64,000 nt of DNA from DASRHT01 sp035650355 (GCA_035650355.1 DASRHT010000012.1:62001-126000); one strand, 5' to 3'. Counted from the first letter of the stretch, positions 9,539 to 18,677 are shown. A program made the numbers and translations. The notes: generated by a model not told the origin, from the sequence alone.

Positions 9539-11161
9539 CTATGATTGTATCTGGAGATTCCGCCCGGTAACGGCCAGGAGTAACAGCGCCAGCGTGATAC
9601 CGGCGAAGATGTACGGAATACCCATCGTGAGGGCGGCCGCACTCACCCCCATAAAATCAAGCACTGCGGTGTGATTGATTGCCCCTATGTACCACACACC
9701 GAGGTACACAACCTCAAACAACCTTCTGCCAGACGTCCAGACCCCCGCGAATACTGCCAGCGCAGGAATAAAGAATGCACCAAGAAGACCCGCGATCAAG
9801 AGCGGCATATTGCCAACGAGCACATCACGCACGATCATACCGCTGCCAGCAAACAGCGTAATGCAGACGCCGGCCAGGTAAAGCAGCGGGAACTCGCGCC
9901 ACAGGAGATGGACCGTCGGGAAAACTAACTGCTGCACGTTATGCTGTCTCTCGCGACTCCCCAACGATGACCAGATGGGCAAGGGCCAGAGCCAGGCAAT
10001 CGGCAGAAAGATGCTGCGAGCGATATCAAACGGCAAGAACAGGCATAACGCGATCCATACCAGCGCCCCAATATACCACCACCAGGGAACCTCTTTGAAC
10101 AGCAGGCGCAATTCGCCTATCAGGATCGCTATCCCGGTGGTTAGCTTCGATTGACCACGAGTCGATAAGGGTGTGAGCGTAGGAGACGCCAGCATTGGCC
10201 GCTCTTTTTCCTCAGGTTCTGCCTCTTTTTCCGTCTGCTGGTTAGCCTGTTTAGCGGCACGCACACGTTGCTCTTTCGTTGGATCAAACCGTGAGAAAAC
10301 AAGGGCAGCCACTATCATCACCCCCAGCGCTATTACTAGCCAGAGCAGACGCTGCTCCACGATCTGCAAGGACCAGGCATTCCCTTGCCAGAGAAAGGTA
10401 TGAGGAGGCACGCTGGTAGCCGACGTTCCAACATCTAGCCCGCTCGTCACCGAAGGGACTGCCACATGCATAGCCGTCTGTATCTGCTGAAGGCTGGAGG
10501 AGACGCCCAACAGATCAAACAGGGAGTTTCCGCCATTGCCATCTCCAAATGAAAGAATGATCACCAGGAGGCAGAAAGACACGTAGATGGTGCTACCAAC
10601 AGCGCCTCGCAACCATTTGACGCACTCAAACAAGACCGCTAGCGCCGCAACAAAGGCAATAACTGGTAACGTCATAAAGAGAAATGGGCTGAGGAGTTGC
10701 CAGGCATCCAGGTGGGGATCTTCCCCGCGCAATACCTGCATGACACCAGCGGCAACGATCAGCACCACGACCATCGTTGCCAGGACGGCCAGATTACTAA
10801 GGACCTTCCCCAGAACATAGGAGAGTTTTGTCAATGGAGTCGTTGCAATAATCTGTCCCACCCCTGTCTGGACATCCCGCTCGACGGCGTTGCGCACAAG
10901 AAAAAAGCCAACGCACACCAACGAGAGGGTAGCCCAGATAGCGAGCTGGGTCGCAACCCAGGCAGAATTATACACGCCACGATACCAGATAGTCGAATTA
11001 TCCAGGCTAAACGATAAGCCCCTATACCCAGCATTAGCAGCCGGTGTATAAAAGTACCCAGAAAAAACAACAATACCCAGTATGACGAGAAAGGTGGAGC
11101 GGCGTACACGTTCAAGGTAATCCGCTTTTAAGAGATGATAAACTGATCGTATCGTGCTCAT
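9539..11161 (-). CDS. ABC-2 type transporter permease
   Basis: The 540-aa membrane protein has two blocks of about six hydrophobic segments separated by a long charged linker (RAAKQANQQTEKEAEPEEKERP). The first half has the ABC-2 export hallmark VQTGVGQIIATTPLTKLSYVLGK. It forms the membrane pore of an exporter powered by the ATPase encoded just upstream (16 bp gap). The long form, effectively two fused permease halves, resembles permeases of bacterial polyketide or peptide export operons. AGAGGGA before the ATG supports the start. Substrate unknown; the cluster context suggests the lipopeptide. Confidence 0.88.
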   Translation of the reverse strand: MSTIRSVYHLLKADYLERVRRSTFLVILGIVVFSGYFYTPAANAGYRGLSFSLDNSTIWYRGVYNSAWVATQLAIWATLSLVCVGFFLVRNAVERDVQTGVGQIIATTPLTKLSYVLGKVLSNLAVLATMVVVLIVAAGVMQVLRGEDPHLDAWQLLSPFLFMTLPVIAFVAALAVLFECVKWLRGAVGSTIYVSFCLLVIILSFGDGNGGNSLFDLLGVSSSLQQIQTAMHVAVPSVTSGLDVGTSATSVPPHTFLWQGNAWSLQIVEQRLLWLVIALGVMIVAALVFSRFDPTKEQRVRAAKQANQQTEKEAEPEEKERPMLASPTLTPLSTRGQSKLTTGIAILIGELRLLFKEVPWWWYIGALVWIALCLFLPFDIARSIFLPIAWLWPLPIWSSLGSRERQHNVQQLVFPTVHLLWREFPLLYLAGVCITLFAGSGMIVRDVLVGNMPLLIAGLLGAFFIPALAVFAGVWTSGRRLFEVVYLGVWYIGAINHTAVLDFMGVSAAALTMGIPYIFAGITLALLLLAVTGRNLQIQS

Positions 11162-11177
11162 GATTCCCTCTACTTAA

Positions 11178-12083
11178 CTACTGATATGAATACTGCTCTT
11201 CTCGCTTGAGGGCAGCCTGATCTGAGATAAAGTAGAGATAGGCATCCTCCAGGGTCGTCACCGTTGCTCGGACGGCAGCCGCACTGGGCGCGGTATTGGA
11301 GATGATGCGCGCATGGATACCCTCACTCCGACGAGTCGTGTTGCTGATGACATGATGTGCGCGTATCGCCGCGAATTCTTCGCTGGGCATGGCCCACTCC
11401 CAGACTTTTCCCTCAACCGTTTTCAGAAGTTGTTCCGGCTTTGCCCGTGCAAGCATGCGTCCTTTGTTCATAATCACAATATCGCTGGCTGTCGCTTCAA
11501 CGTCAGAAACAATATGCGTTGAGAGGATCACGATGCGCTCTCCGGCAAGATCGGAGAGGAGATTGCGAAAGCGAATGCGCTCCTCAGGATCAAGCCCGAC
11601 GGTTGGCTCATCAACGATGAGCAAAGCGGGATCATTTAATAATGCCTGCGCAATGCCAACGCGCTGTTTCATGCCGCCAGAAAAACCCTTCATCGGTCGT
11701 TTACTGGCATCCATCAGGTTGACCAGTTGCAAAAGCTCGTCAATGCGACGGCTAGCTGCTTTCCCGTCTATGCCCTTGATCGCTGCCATATATTCGAGAA
11801 ATTCTCTTGCCGTCAAGTTGGGATAAATCCCAAAGTCCTGTGGCAGATACCCCATCTCTACGCGCAACCGATTCGGGTGTTTGACGATATCACTCCCTTT
11901 CCAGGAGACAGCTCCCTCTGTTGGCTTGGTGATGGTTGCCAGAATACGCATCAGGGTCGATTTTCCTGCTCCATTCGGGCCGAGCAATCCCAGGACGCCT
12001 GTTCCTAGTTCAAGCGTAAAATCGCGAATTCCCCAGAATTGGTTGTTATAGCGTTTGCCCAGATGGTCAATTACAAGCTGCAT
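11178..12083 (-). CDS. ABC transporter ATP-binding protein (ABC-2 / DrrA-like)
   Basis: A canonical ABC ATPase with Walker A GLLGPNGAGKSTLMR, Q-loop in YLPQDFGIYP, signature FSGGMKQRVGIAQAL, Walker B ALLIVDEPTVGLDP and H-loop STHIVSD. It powers the adjacent ABC-2 permease. I place the start at 12083 (MQLVIDHLGKRY) rather than the in-frame ATG at 12098, because AAGGAG lies between them, seven bases before the second ATG. The C-terminal 90 residues follow the DrrA pattern of a regulatory tail. It follows the NusG-like gene after a 205-bp gap in which an 11-bp motif, GAGCGGAATGG on the minus strand, occurs twice (12120-12130, 12173-12183). Confidence 0.93.
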   Translation of the reverse strand: MQLVIDHLGKRYNNQFWGIRDFTLELGTGVLGLLGPNGAGKSTLMRILATITKPTEGAVSWKGSDIVKHPNRLRVEMGYLPQDFGIYPNLTAREFLEYMAAIKGIDGKAASRRIDELLQLVNLMDASKRPMKGFSGGMKQRVGIAQALLNDPALLIVDEPTVGLDPEERIRFRNLLSDLAGERIVILSTHIVSDVEATASDIVIMNKGRMLARAKPEQLLKTVEGKVWEWAMPSEEFAAIRAHHVISNTTRRSEGIHARIISNTAPSAAAVRATVTTLEDAYLYFISDQAALKREEQYSYQ

Positions 12084-12288
12084 TGTCGTCTCCTTCATCT
12101 ATAATCGACTGTTAAAATACCATTCCGCTCGGCCTTTTGTTTTCACGACAGGTAGTAGCAGGGCAAGCTCCGCCATTCCGCTCTACCGCCTGACAAACAG
12201 TTTGACAGATAAAGCGAACCTTAACTAATCGATATAGCCGAATGTGCCTTTAACGAAAAAAACAAAAAACCAGGAAAACAGTTTCAAC

Positions 12289-12849
12289 CTACGATGCACG
12301 AACCTTTTCGAGTACTTCTATATTTACCTGTGCTTCCTTTAATCGGCCCAAAAAATTGAGCAGCACATTCACGCGTTGACTCGCTCCTACAGGCCCAACA
12401 AAGATCATTTCCAGATCCTGTAAAGGGCCGGAGTTCTTGAGCCGCACAATATCCCCCTGACGAAAAGGCTGGGGCCGAGGCCCATTCATTTGCTGCAACC
12501 GCTCAGCAATTCCTTCGATTACATAACCAGGAACTATCTGTGGAGTCCCTCCAAATGACACAAGGCGCAACACGCCGGGAGTCGCATTGATCTGGCTAAG
12601 AGCCACCTTTCGTAAATTCACCTGCGCAAAAATGTAACCTGGGAACAAAGGAACGCTTTGCACCTTCTTATGAGAATAGACCTTCCACTCGGGAAGATAG
12701 ATAGAAAGGTCAAGAAGGCTTCTCAGCATGTTTGCCGCATACAGTTCCTTTCTTGCCTTACAATGAATAAGGTGCCAGGTATCGTCGCTATAGCATGGCT
12801 CGAAAGTAGTCAATGCAGTCTCCCTTCGTTGATAACTAGCCTGCATCAT
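12289..12849 (-). CDS. NusG paralogue (RfaH/LoaP-like specialised antitermination factor)
   Basis: The 186-aa protein has a NusG N-terminal domain (TWHLIHCKARKELYAANML, then SVPLFPGYIFAQVNL and the GVLRLVSFGG element) and a C-terminal KOW domain (PFRQGDIVRLKNSGPLQDLEMIFVG). Housekeeping NusG normally lies beside secE or rplK; this one is the first gene of a leftward run of about 12.5 kb. That is the position of LoaP and RfaH paralogues, which help RNA polymerase through long operons. Its likely role is processive antitermination of the NRPS operon (inference from family and position). Two starts are possible: ATG at 12849 with little ribosome-binding signal, or TTG at 12813 with AGGGAG seven bases upstream; the second gives a more normal NusG N-terminus. 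Confidence 0.85.
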   Translation of the reverse strand: MMQASYQRRETALTTFEPCYSDDTWHLIHCKARKELYAANMLRSLLDLSIYLPEWKVYSHKKVQSVPLFPGYIFAQVNLRKVALSQINATPGVLRLVSFGGTPQIVPGYVIEGIAERLQQMNGPRPQPFRQGDIVRLKNSGPLQDLEMIFVGPVGASQRVNVLLNFLGRLKEAQVNIEVLEKVRAS

Positions 12850-12889
12850 TTCTCAAGTACAGTGTTGAGTGTATCTGCTTGTAGAGGGC

Positions 12890-12915
12890 AAATACCATCC
12901 ACCCGGGGGGTATTT
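12890..12915. promoter_or_regulatory. Inverted repeat in the divergent promoter region (candidate operator)
   Basis: AAATACC (12890-12896) and GGTATTT (12909-12915) form a perfect 7-bp inverted repeat around a C/G-rich centre, between the divergent NusG-like gene and response regulator. TACCC-type words recur just downstream. This is a plausible binding site for a cluster regulator; no direct evidence beyond symmetry and position. Confidence 0.3.
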
Positions 12916-13084
12916 CTTCTACCCCTTTCCATACCCTTATGCCAAAAATGACTGCCGAACGAGAGTGTTGGCATGTATGTGTAAACAGAGTGCGAACAGC
13001 TACGCCATGCTTGCAAACTGAATTTGGATCGCTGTCCCGTATGCTCTAGCCAGAAAGATAAATCACAAAGGAGGAAGAGACCTT

Positions 13085-13654
13085 ATGAAGCTCCAGGTCC
13101 TGATTGCCGATCACCGCGACATTCTGCGAGCAGGTCTGCGTGCCATTTTTGCCACAGATACAGATATAGAATGTCTCTATGAAGCAACAAACCAGGAGGA
13201 ATTACAAAAATATCTGCGTACCAAGTCGCTGGATTTGATTTTTGTCAATCAAGCGTTCATCTCCAATATGGCGATGTTGCCGCGAGACCGTTTTGTGGTG
13301 CTAACTCCTGTATTAGACTATACAGTTTTCCATGAGGCGTATAAGCATGGGGCAAAAGGCTATCTGCTGGAAAATACCTCCGCCGAGCTACTTTGCACCG
13401 TTTTACACCTACCGAAAGGGGCATTTTTAGTTGAGCCTGCGCTGGCTATAAGTATTCTGGAACATCTCTCCTGCGATGCGCGCTTTGCCATCAAAGACGA
13501 ATTCCTGACACCGCGTGAACGAGAAATTATTGGGTTACTCCGCGATGGCATTGACCGGCCCACGATTGCACGGCAGCTCCACATTAGTGGTGCCACCTTG
13601 AAGACACATATTAAGAACATTTCCAGGAAACGTGAGGCTCTCGCCGTCGGCTAA
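13085..13654 (+). CDS. NarL/LuxR-type regulator with degenerate (pseudo) receiver domain
   Basis: The 189-aa protein has a receiver-like N-domain (1-120) and a C-terminal LuxR helix-turn-helix (LTPREREIIGLLRDGIDRPTIARQLHISGATLKTHIKNI). The expected phospho-acceptor Asp is Asn55 (LDLIFVNQAF), while the conserved Thr (VVLTPV) and Lys (HGAKGYLL) remain. The acidic pocket is reduced to one Asp (IADHRD). It therefore probably works without phosphorylation, as atypical receivers in antibiotic cluster regulators do, perhaps sensing a ligand. It reads away from the NRPS operon and shares its intergenic region, so it is a good candidate regulator of both arms. AAAGGAGG ten bases before the ATG supports the start. 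Confidence 0.85.
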   Translation: MKLQVLIADHRDILRAGLRAIFATDTDIECLYEATNQEELQKYLRTKSLDLIFVNQAFISNMAMLPRDRFVVLTPVLDYTVFHEAYKHGAKGYLLENTSAELLCTVLHLPKGAFLVEPALAISILEHLSCDARFAIKDEFLTPREREIIGLLRDGIDRPTIARQLHISGATLKTHIKNISRKREALAVG

Positions 13655-13692
13655 CTTTGGAGCACTGGTGAATTGGAACGTTGCAGTTACCA

Positions 13693-16600
13693 CTAACTCA
13701 CCTGATTGCTACTCATGAGCCTTTGATAGAGTTTCTGGATCGTCGGCCCGGGCTGAATAGCCAGCTCGTCACGGAGCGTATCAAGGCAACGTTGATATTG
13801 ACGCAATGCCAATCCACGCTTCCCTTGACGTAAATAGCTGCGCATTAATCCATAATGCGCTTCTTCCAGACAACTGTCTACTGCTAATACATGTTGCCAA
13901 TGCATAATACTTTCATCAAATTGTTCGCGGCGCCAGGCGATGAGAGCAAGCTGGTGTCGTGCGTTAATATAAATACGACATAACTCATCGCGCCGGAATG
14001 TACACCAGTCGCTATAAAATGATTGGATATAGTCACCACGGTAGAGCTCGACCATCTTTTGAAAGGCGGCATGCGCAGCCACATCATCCTGGGCCGCAAG
14101 CGACTTTTGAGCTTCGGCGTTCAGTTGTTTGAAGGCGGCAACATCATACCAGATATCCTCGCCATAGAGAGACGCCAGATTCAGCACATAAGTACCGGCG
14201 TGATACACAATACAAATATCACCCAGGATCTTACGCAGATAGTAAATCATCGAGCGCAGCGTCTGATTCACCTGGTCATTCAGCTCGGACCAGAGCGCGG
14301 TAATAATCTGCTCTTTATGCACCGGACGCCCACTATCAAGGAGAAAGAAAAAAAGTTCCAGCGCCCTCGCCATGCGCCAGTGCGTAATAGGTATCCCATC
14401 GAGCGAGACGATGGGTTCACCTAGAGCCAGGATGCTGAGCCGAGATTGCTGGGAGGCAGCGACCGATGCAGCAGGGGCCTGCGTCTGTTGAGGTCGCGCT
14501 TCCACTTCCTGAGCCTTAGCACTCTGCGGGAGAGTAGCCCTTACAGATAATGGCTCAGGCGACGCCCGCGGTATCTCCCCTAGCTTTGGCAGGCGCTGTA
14601 GCTCTATTTGTATAAGGTGTTCATAGTTGTGGCGCGTCGCCAGCGTTTTAGCAAACTCCAGATGATGCGCTGCTGCCGACATATTCCCCTGCTCCAGATG
14701 GCATGCGGCAAGCCGAACATTCGCTTGCAACTGTTCTCGCTTGAGTCCGTTGGCATTTAATGAAGCATCAACGCTGGTCAGGCAAAGCTCAGCTTCGCTA
14801 TAACGCTGCTGGTAGAGGAGAATTGTACCCAGGGCCAATTTGCAGATAACCTCGTCATAGCCCATTGTTTCTGCTGGCTCTCCCGCTGGACTTCTGGCGG
14901 AGATCAGTAATAAGGCTGTCTGTGAATCTCCTAGTAGAAGATAAGTAAGGGCCAGGGAACAGGTAGTATAATTGATCAAATACTCGTCACCCATCTGACG
15001 AGCCAGCTCAAGACCGTCCTCCGTAACGCTTAACGCCATGTCGTACTTTCCCTGATCCTGATAAACATCGCCAAGACTTACCAGAGCATAAGCTTCGCCA
15101 TGACGATAATGCAACGTGTCATGGGACACTGTTAATGCCTGGGTGAGCACTGCTTCAGCTTCAGAGAACATACCCTGGCGTTGCAACGTTACGCCCAGTC
15201 CAATCTGGTTAAGAGTTTTGCCCTGCTCATCGTTTAAGTCGATCCAGCAACGTATGGCACGGGTGCGGTGATGCTCGGAAAGAGCATAGTTTCCCATCAT
15301 GTCATACGCCCCGGCCAGCAGGCTATGAAGCAGAGCCGTCTGGCGCACTCGGGTGTTACGCCCTAACAATTGAAGCGCATGCTGTAACTGGGCAATGCCG
15401 GCGGCGAAGTTGCCGGTAAAGTTATTACACAATCCCAGGCGTAGATATGCCTCGGCACGCAGGGCAACTTCATCGGCGGGCAATAAGGTCATTGTTTGCT
15501 GACACAGGTCATGTGCCCGCGTGTATTGTCCCATTTGAAATAACGCTTTGCTATAGGCCAGAGAGGCTTCTGCCTGCAACAGCGGCTTCTCGTCGGCATC
15601 TATCGTTGTCGAGTCACGCTCGATTTTCTCCAATGCATCTTCGAGCAAAGGCAGCGCCAGGATGGATTCGTCTAATAGGAGGTGGATATTGGCCTGAGCG
15701 ACGAGAAGCTGCGGATAAGCGGTCCTTACTTCATCTGGAAGGCTATTAATCCAGCGCGTCAGTGTTTCCCAACGACCGTGGGTAAGCATGCGTTGACAGA
15801 CCTCGATGATCAAACGGGCTGCAAATGTATTATCCCCGGCTTCCAGTGCATGATAGATCGCCTGATCATAATTTTGCGATGCATAAAAAAGTTCAGCAGC
15901 GCGACGATGCAGCGCAACGAATTGCTCGAAATGCTTGGTGCGCAGCTCCTCACAGAGGAGTTCTCGTAATACAGAATGGCAGGTGAAAAATTCATGGATA
16001 CCATCGTCCATACGCGTCACAAAAAGCCCCTGTTGCTCCAGATAAGTCAGGCGCTCCTCAGCATCAGGGATGCCCAGCAAGGCCCCGCACACGGAAGCCG
16101 TCATTTGCTGCAATATGACGGCCTCTTTGAGAAAGGAAAATGTCTCCGGCTCACGACTGAATACTTCGTTAACCAGGTAGGCAAATAAGTGCTGGCGATC
16201 CATACGCGTGGCGGGTAATGCCTGTGTGAACCCACCAGTCCTGCCAGAGCGTAGCTGCTGCATATCGCCCAGCCGGGTGGTAAGCAAAATGCCTGCAATC
16301 CAGCCATCAAATGACTCTTCCAGGCGTTCAGCTTCCTCCTGCGTGAGCAAGCCTATTCCTTGCAGCTCTGCTAAATCACGGATCTCCTGCGCTTTGAAGC
16401 GCAGGCGATTACTGTTGAGGCCAAATACCTCACGGTGCGAGACCAGTGAAGCAAACTCAAGCGCAGGTATGGCGCGGCTTTCAATAATGAGCACACATTG
16501 TGATGGCAAATGCTTCAGCAGATAGTTGACGAGCTGATTCACAGTATGATTGGTATTAATTTCATGATAGTTACAAAGGAATAAAACAAAGTGATCAGGA

Positions 16601-17049
16601 ATTTCTGCTCCTATGGCATTTACCAACGCATCAATGACTCCGTAAAAAGGTTCGGCCCCCTCTGACTTCTCGGCGGTTGCTGCTACCACGCTCTTTAGCA
16701 ATGGACTAACCGCCCTCCCTACCTGGGGAAAGTGCTGGCTTATACTGGCGATCAGCAATCGCAGAAATGTCACTTTATCAGCATCAGCTTGATCGAGAAA
16801 ATACCAACAGCAGGGCAAACGGGCTTGCCGGGCAAAATCGGCCAGCAGCGTTGTCTTACCATAGCCACTGGGCGTACATACTAAAATGAGCTTGCCCCAT
16901 CGGGACATCTCTTTATCAGAAGACACAGGTCTCTGAACCATTTCATTCAGTGACGCAATCAATTCTCTACGATATAATACCTTTGGGGCCAATACTGGAG
17001 AACTGATCCTTCTGAGAGAGTGCAGATCGAGCGAATCAGGGTTGTGCAA
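13693..17049 (-). CDS. Large STAND regulator: MalT-like NTPase, TPR, winged helix and BTAD
   Basis: About 1118 aa. The N-terminal third is a MalT/LAL-type NTPase (Walker A CTPSGYGKTTLL near residue 63; Walker B-like FVLFLCNYHEI). The middle is tetratricopeptide repeats (about 390-830). After a low-complexity Ala/Gln linker, a winged-helix DNA-binding domain (about 870-960: LSILALGEPIVSLDGIPI, LRSMIYYLRKIL) and a BTAD domain (to the end) follow. SARP/AfsR proteins place winged helix and BTAD first; here they are last. Such proteins activate secondary-metabolite genes after nucleotide-dependent assembly. I place the start at TTG 17049, six bases after AGGAGG, rather than at TTG 17067, which lies upstream of that site. 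It lies between the two arms of the cluster and is probably its pathway activator. Confidence 0.88.
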   Translation of the reverse strand: MHNPDSLDLHSLRRISSPVLAPKVLYRRELIASLNEMVQRPVSSDKEMSRWGKLILVCTPSGYGKTTLLADFARQARLPCCWYFLDQADADKVTFLRLLIASISQHFPQVGRAVSPLLKSVVAATAEKSEGAEPFYGVIDALVNAIGAEIPDHFVLFLCNYHEINTNHTVNQLVNYLLKHLPSQCVLIIESRAIPALEFASLVSHREVFGLNSNRLRFKAQEIRDLAELQGIGLLTQEEAERLEESFDGWIAGILLTTRLGDMQQLRSGRTGGFTQALPATRMDRQHLFAYLVNEVFSREPETFSFLKEAVILQQMTASVCGALLGIPDAEERLTYLEQQGLFVTRMDDGIHEFFTCHSVLRELLCEELRTKHFEQFVALHRRAAELFYASQNYDQAIYHALEAGDNTFAARLIIEVCQRMLTHGRWETLTRWINSLPDEVRTAYPQLLVAQANIHLLLDESILALPLLEDALEKIERDSTTIDADEKPLLQAEASLAYSKALFQMGQYTRAHDLCQQTMTLLPADEVALRAEAYLRLGLCNNFTGNFAAGIAQLQHALQLLGRNTRVRQTALLHSLLAGAYDMMGNYALSEHHRTRAIRCWIDLNDEQGKTLNQIGLGVTLQRQGMFSEAEAVLTQALTVSHDTLHYRHGEAYALVSLGDVYQDQGKYDMALSVTEDGLELARQMGDEYLINYTTCSLALTYLLLGDSQTALLLISARSPAGEPAETMGYDEVICKLALGTILLYQQRYSEAELCLTSVDASLNANGLKREQLQANVRLAACHLEQGNMSAAAHHLEFAKTLATRHNYEHLIQIELQRLPKLGEIPRASPEPLSVRATLPQSAKAQEVEARPQQTQAPAASVAASQQSRLSILALGEPIVSLDGIPITHWRMARALELFFFLLDSGRPVHKEQIITALWSELNDQVNQTLRSMIYYLRKILGDICIVYHAGTYVLNLASLYGEDIWYDVAAFKQLNAEAQKSLAAQDDVAAHAAFQKMVELYRGDYIQSFYSDWCTFRRDELCRIYINARHQLALIAWRREQFDESIMHWQHVLAVDSCLEEAHYGLMRSYLRQGKRGLALRQYQRCLDTLRDELAIQPGPTIQKLYQRLMSSNQVS

Positions 17050-17598
17050 AAACTGCCTCCTTTGCAAGATAGCTCCAATGCATAAAGTGACAATCTTCCT
17101 CTTTTACCAAATGAATGCAGACATATGTATTGAGTCGCTCATGCGCAAAAAATTTGCTTACGAACTAATCAAGGATATACATTTTTGCAAGCGAGCCTCA
17201 GGGGACTAGCATCCTGACTGAGCTATAGGTAGTTCTCCGTTCCAATCTGGTCGTTTTACGTCACTATCTTTTAATTGCTTTAGCTTCTTTAAAGTAGTAT
17301 ATCATATACCAAACGTTCCAAAAAGCAAAATATGAATTATAAAATTTGTCCATGTAGTTGCTTTATGGGCGGGAATTACTTTTCGTCAAGCTCCCTATCA
17401 GAAGAATGCCTCCTATCTACTTTTTCACTCAACTGATTGCGAACAGGCTGCAAACCAGCGCCACCTCACTGTCAATCCATTGCCAATCCCCCCATTGTAT
17501 GCTTCGAGTGAACCTAAGCTCTGCTTTGGTTAAGCAATTAAATCAATCATACGATTGGTGGACTACACCGATCATCACTCAAAAAGGAGAATGTTGCC
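17050..17598. other. Intergenic region without a convincing gene
   Basis: About 550 bp, AT-rich in the middle. A near-palindrome (GTATATCATATAC, about 17298-17310) could be an operator or part of a promoter for the rightward peptide genes. An open frame over 17358-17942 has no recognisable protein character and is crossed by the better-supported small gene at 17599. I see nothing else. Confidence 0.4.
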
Positions 17599-17778
17599 AT
17601 GTTGTCTCGCCTCAATTACTTCATGATTCAGTTAGCAGTCTCTATTCGCTGGTCTTATTGGCTGGTCATCGCTGCCGTGCTAATTACTGTAGTCGCTCCT
17701 ATGGCGCTGCACTTTTTCGCCGGATTATCTATGATCCATCTTGCCACTGGCCCTTTAGATCCACATCCACAGGGATAA
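17599..17778 (+). CDS. Small single-pass membrane peptide (59 aa)
   Basis: ATG at 17599 is preceded by AAAAAGGAG with nine bases of spacing, a strong ribosome-binding site. The 59-residue product starts MLSRLNYFMIQLAVSIRW and has one hydrophobic span (WLVIAAVLITVVAPMALHFF) followed by a short Pro/Gly-rich tail ending in DPHPQG. It is shorter than common gene-finder cut-offs. It is the first gene of the rightward arm, ahead of the NHLP-like peptide and MbtH, so it may belong to the pathway (toxin-like peptide, exporter subunit or precursor). I do not recognise a family. Confidence 0.5.
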   Translation: MLSRLNYFMIQLAVSIRWSYWLVIAAVLITVVAPMALHFFAGLSMIHLATGPLDPHPQG

Positions 17779-17922
17779 TTTCTTATTTTCAGTACAATCA
17801 AGTAAATTTGTGGTACAGTACATTTTTAAATCGACATCATCTACGCCATAGAGGTTCTTCGATTGTACTTCAAGAAACCGCTGAATATCTCGGTTTCGCA
17901 AGCAAACAAGAAATGGGATGTG

Positions 17923-18135
17923 ATGAGCTGGAACTCTATTAACGAACTGATCGGCCTGGCACTGATAGACTCAGATTTTTGCCAGGAGTTATTGGATAAT
18001 CCTGTTGCCGCTGCACAAACAAGAGGAGTTGAACTGACATCTCAAGAACAGGATGTTTTGAGCAAGATACATGTTGATGATATCTTCGAATTCAGCAAGA
18101 TTGTTCTTGATAAGCTGGCACCAGGTAATCCCTGA
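17923..18135 (+). CDS. NHLP/Os1348-like RiPP-leader family peptide (70 aa)
   Basis: From ATG 17923 the 70-aa product reads SINELIGLALIDSDFCQELL then DNPVAAAQTRGVELTSQEQ, ending in KLAPGNP. The pattern 'xxxLIGxALxDxxFxxxLLxNPxxAxxxxGxxLTxxExxxL' matches the short Os1348/Franean1_4349 NHLP-clan peptides, which look like RiPP leader peptides. Only a very short tail follows the leader-like part (one Cys at residue 19, no Cys/Ser/Thr-rich core), so it may be a recognition or helper peptide rather than a full precursor. An upstream in-frame TTG at 17863 would add 20 residues with no family resemblance. No dedicated RiPP modification enzyme lies beside it; the nearest genes are MbtH and the NRPS arm. 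Confidence 0.65.
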   Translation: MSWNSINELIGLALIDSDFCQELLDNPVAAAQTRGVELTSQEQDVLSKIHVDDIFEFSKIVLDKLAPGNP

Positions 18136-18314
18136 GGTTACTTTGTTGGAACTTTACTGCCAACGTGGGAGATGTGCTGTGGAGAAGAAAGATAGCAATG
18201 CACCTCCACATCACTGGTTGACCGGGCAGGAGTATGAGCAGAGAGTACTCTCTTTCACCCCTGCCCCTTCTTCTTATACCTCCCTGTACAGGCAAAAAAT
18301 ACACCAACAACGTA

Positions 18315-18344
18315 TTGTGATTAATAACGTTTGCCATCTATACT
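18315..18344 (+). promoter_or_regulatory. Candidate promoter for mbtH and the following gene
   Basis: TTGTGA (18315-18320) and TATACT (18339-18344) are separated by 18 bp, a fair housekeeping-sigma match about 110 bp before mbtH. The rest of the 320-bp gap after the NHLP-like gene shows no gene. Confidence 0.45.
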
Positions 18345-18455
18345 GTTTATATATTCAAGCTCACAATAACCTTTCTATCAATTATTCTATCTATGAAAAC
18401 AGGTGGGAAGATGTATGTTTTCTTTGACCCTATAGTCTGAAAGGAGTTGCACACA

Positions 18456-18677
18456 ATGTCCCGAGAGGATGACGATCAAACAGTTTACAGGGTGGTACAC
18501 AACCTCGAAGAACAGTACTCTATTTGGCCTGCCAACCGTGAAAACCCTCCTGGCTGGTTCGATGCCGGCAAGAGTGGACCTAAGGCCGATTGTCTGGCAT
18601 ACATCAAAGAGGTATGGACAGATATGCGACCTCTCAGCCTCCGCAAACGTATGGCAACAAAGGAGTGTTCTGCATGA
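18456..18677 (+). CDS. MbtH-like protein
   Basis: The 73-aa product carries the MbtH signature: YRVVHNLEEQYSIWPANREN, PPGWFDAG, GPKADCLAYIKEVWTDMRPLSLR, with the invariant Trp residues. MbtH-like proteins bind adenylation domains of NRPSs and aid their folding or activity, so this probably partners the FAAL-NRPS at 281-5587 although it is transcribed in the other direction about 13 kb away. I take ATG 18456, nine bases after AAAGGAG, over an in-frame TTG at 18447. Its stop overlaps the next start (ATGA), so the two genes are translationally coupled. Confidence 0.93.
   Translation: MSREDDDQTVYRVVHNLEEQYSIWPANRENPPGWFDAGKSGPKADCLAYIKEVWTDMRPLSLRKRMATKECSA

Noticed and set aside
17358..17942. 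194-codon open frame in the rightward arm
   Set aside because: Irregular composition, no ribosome-binding site, and it is crossed by the small gene at 17599 and the NHLP-like peptide.
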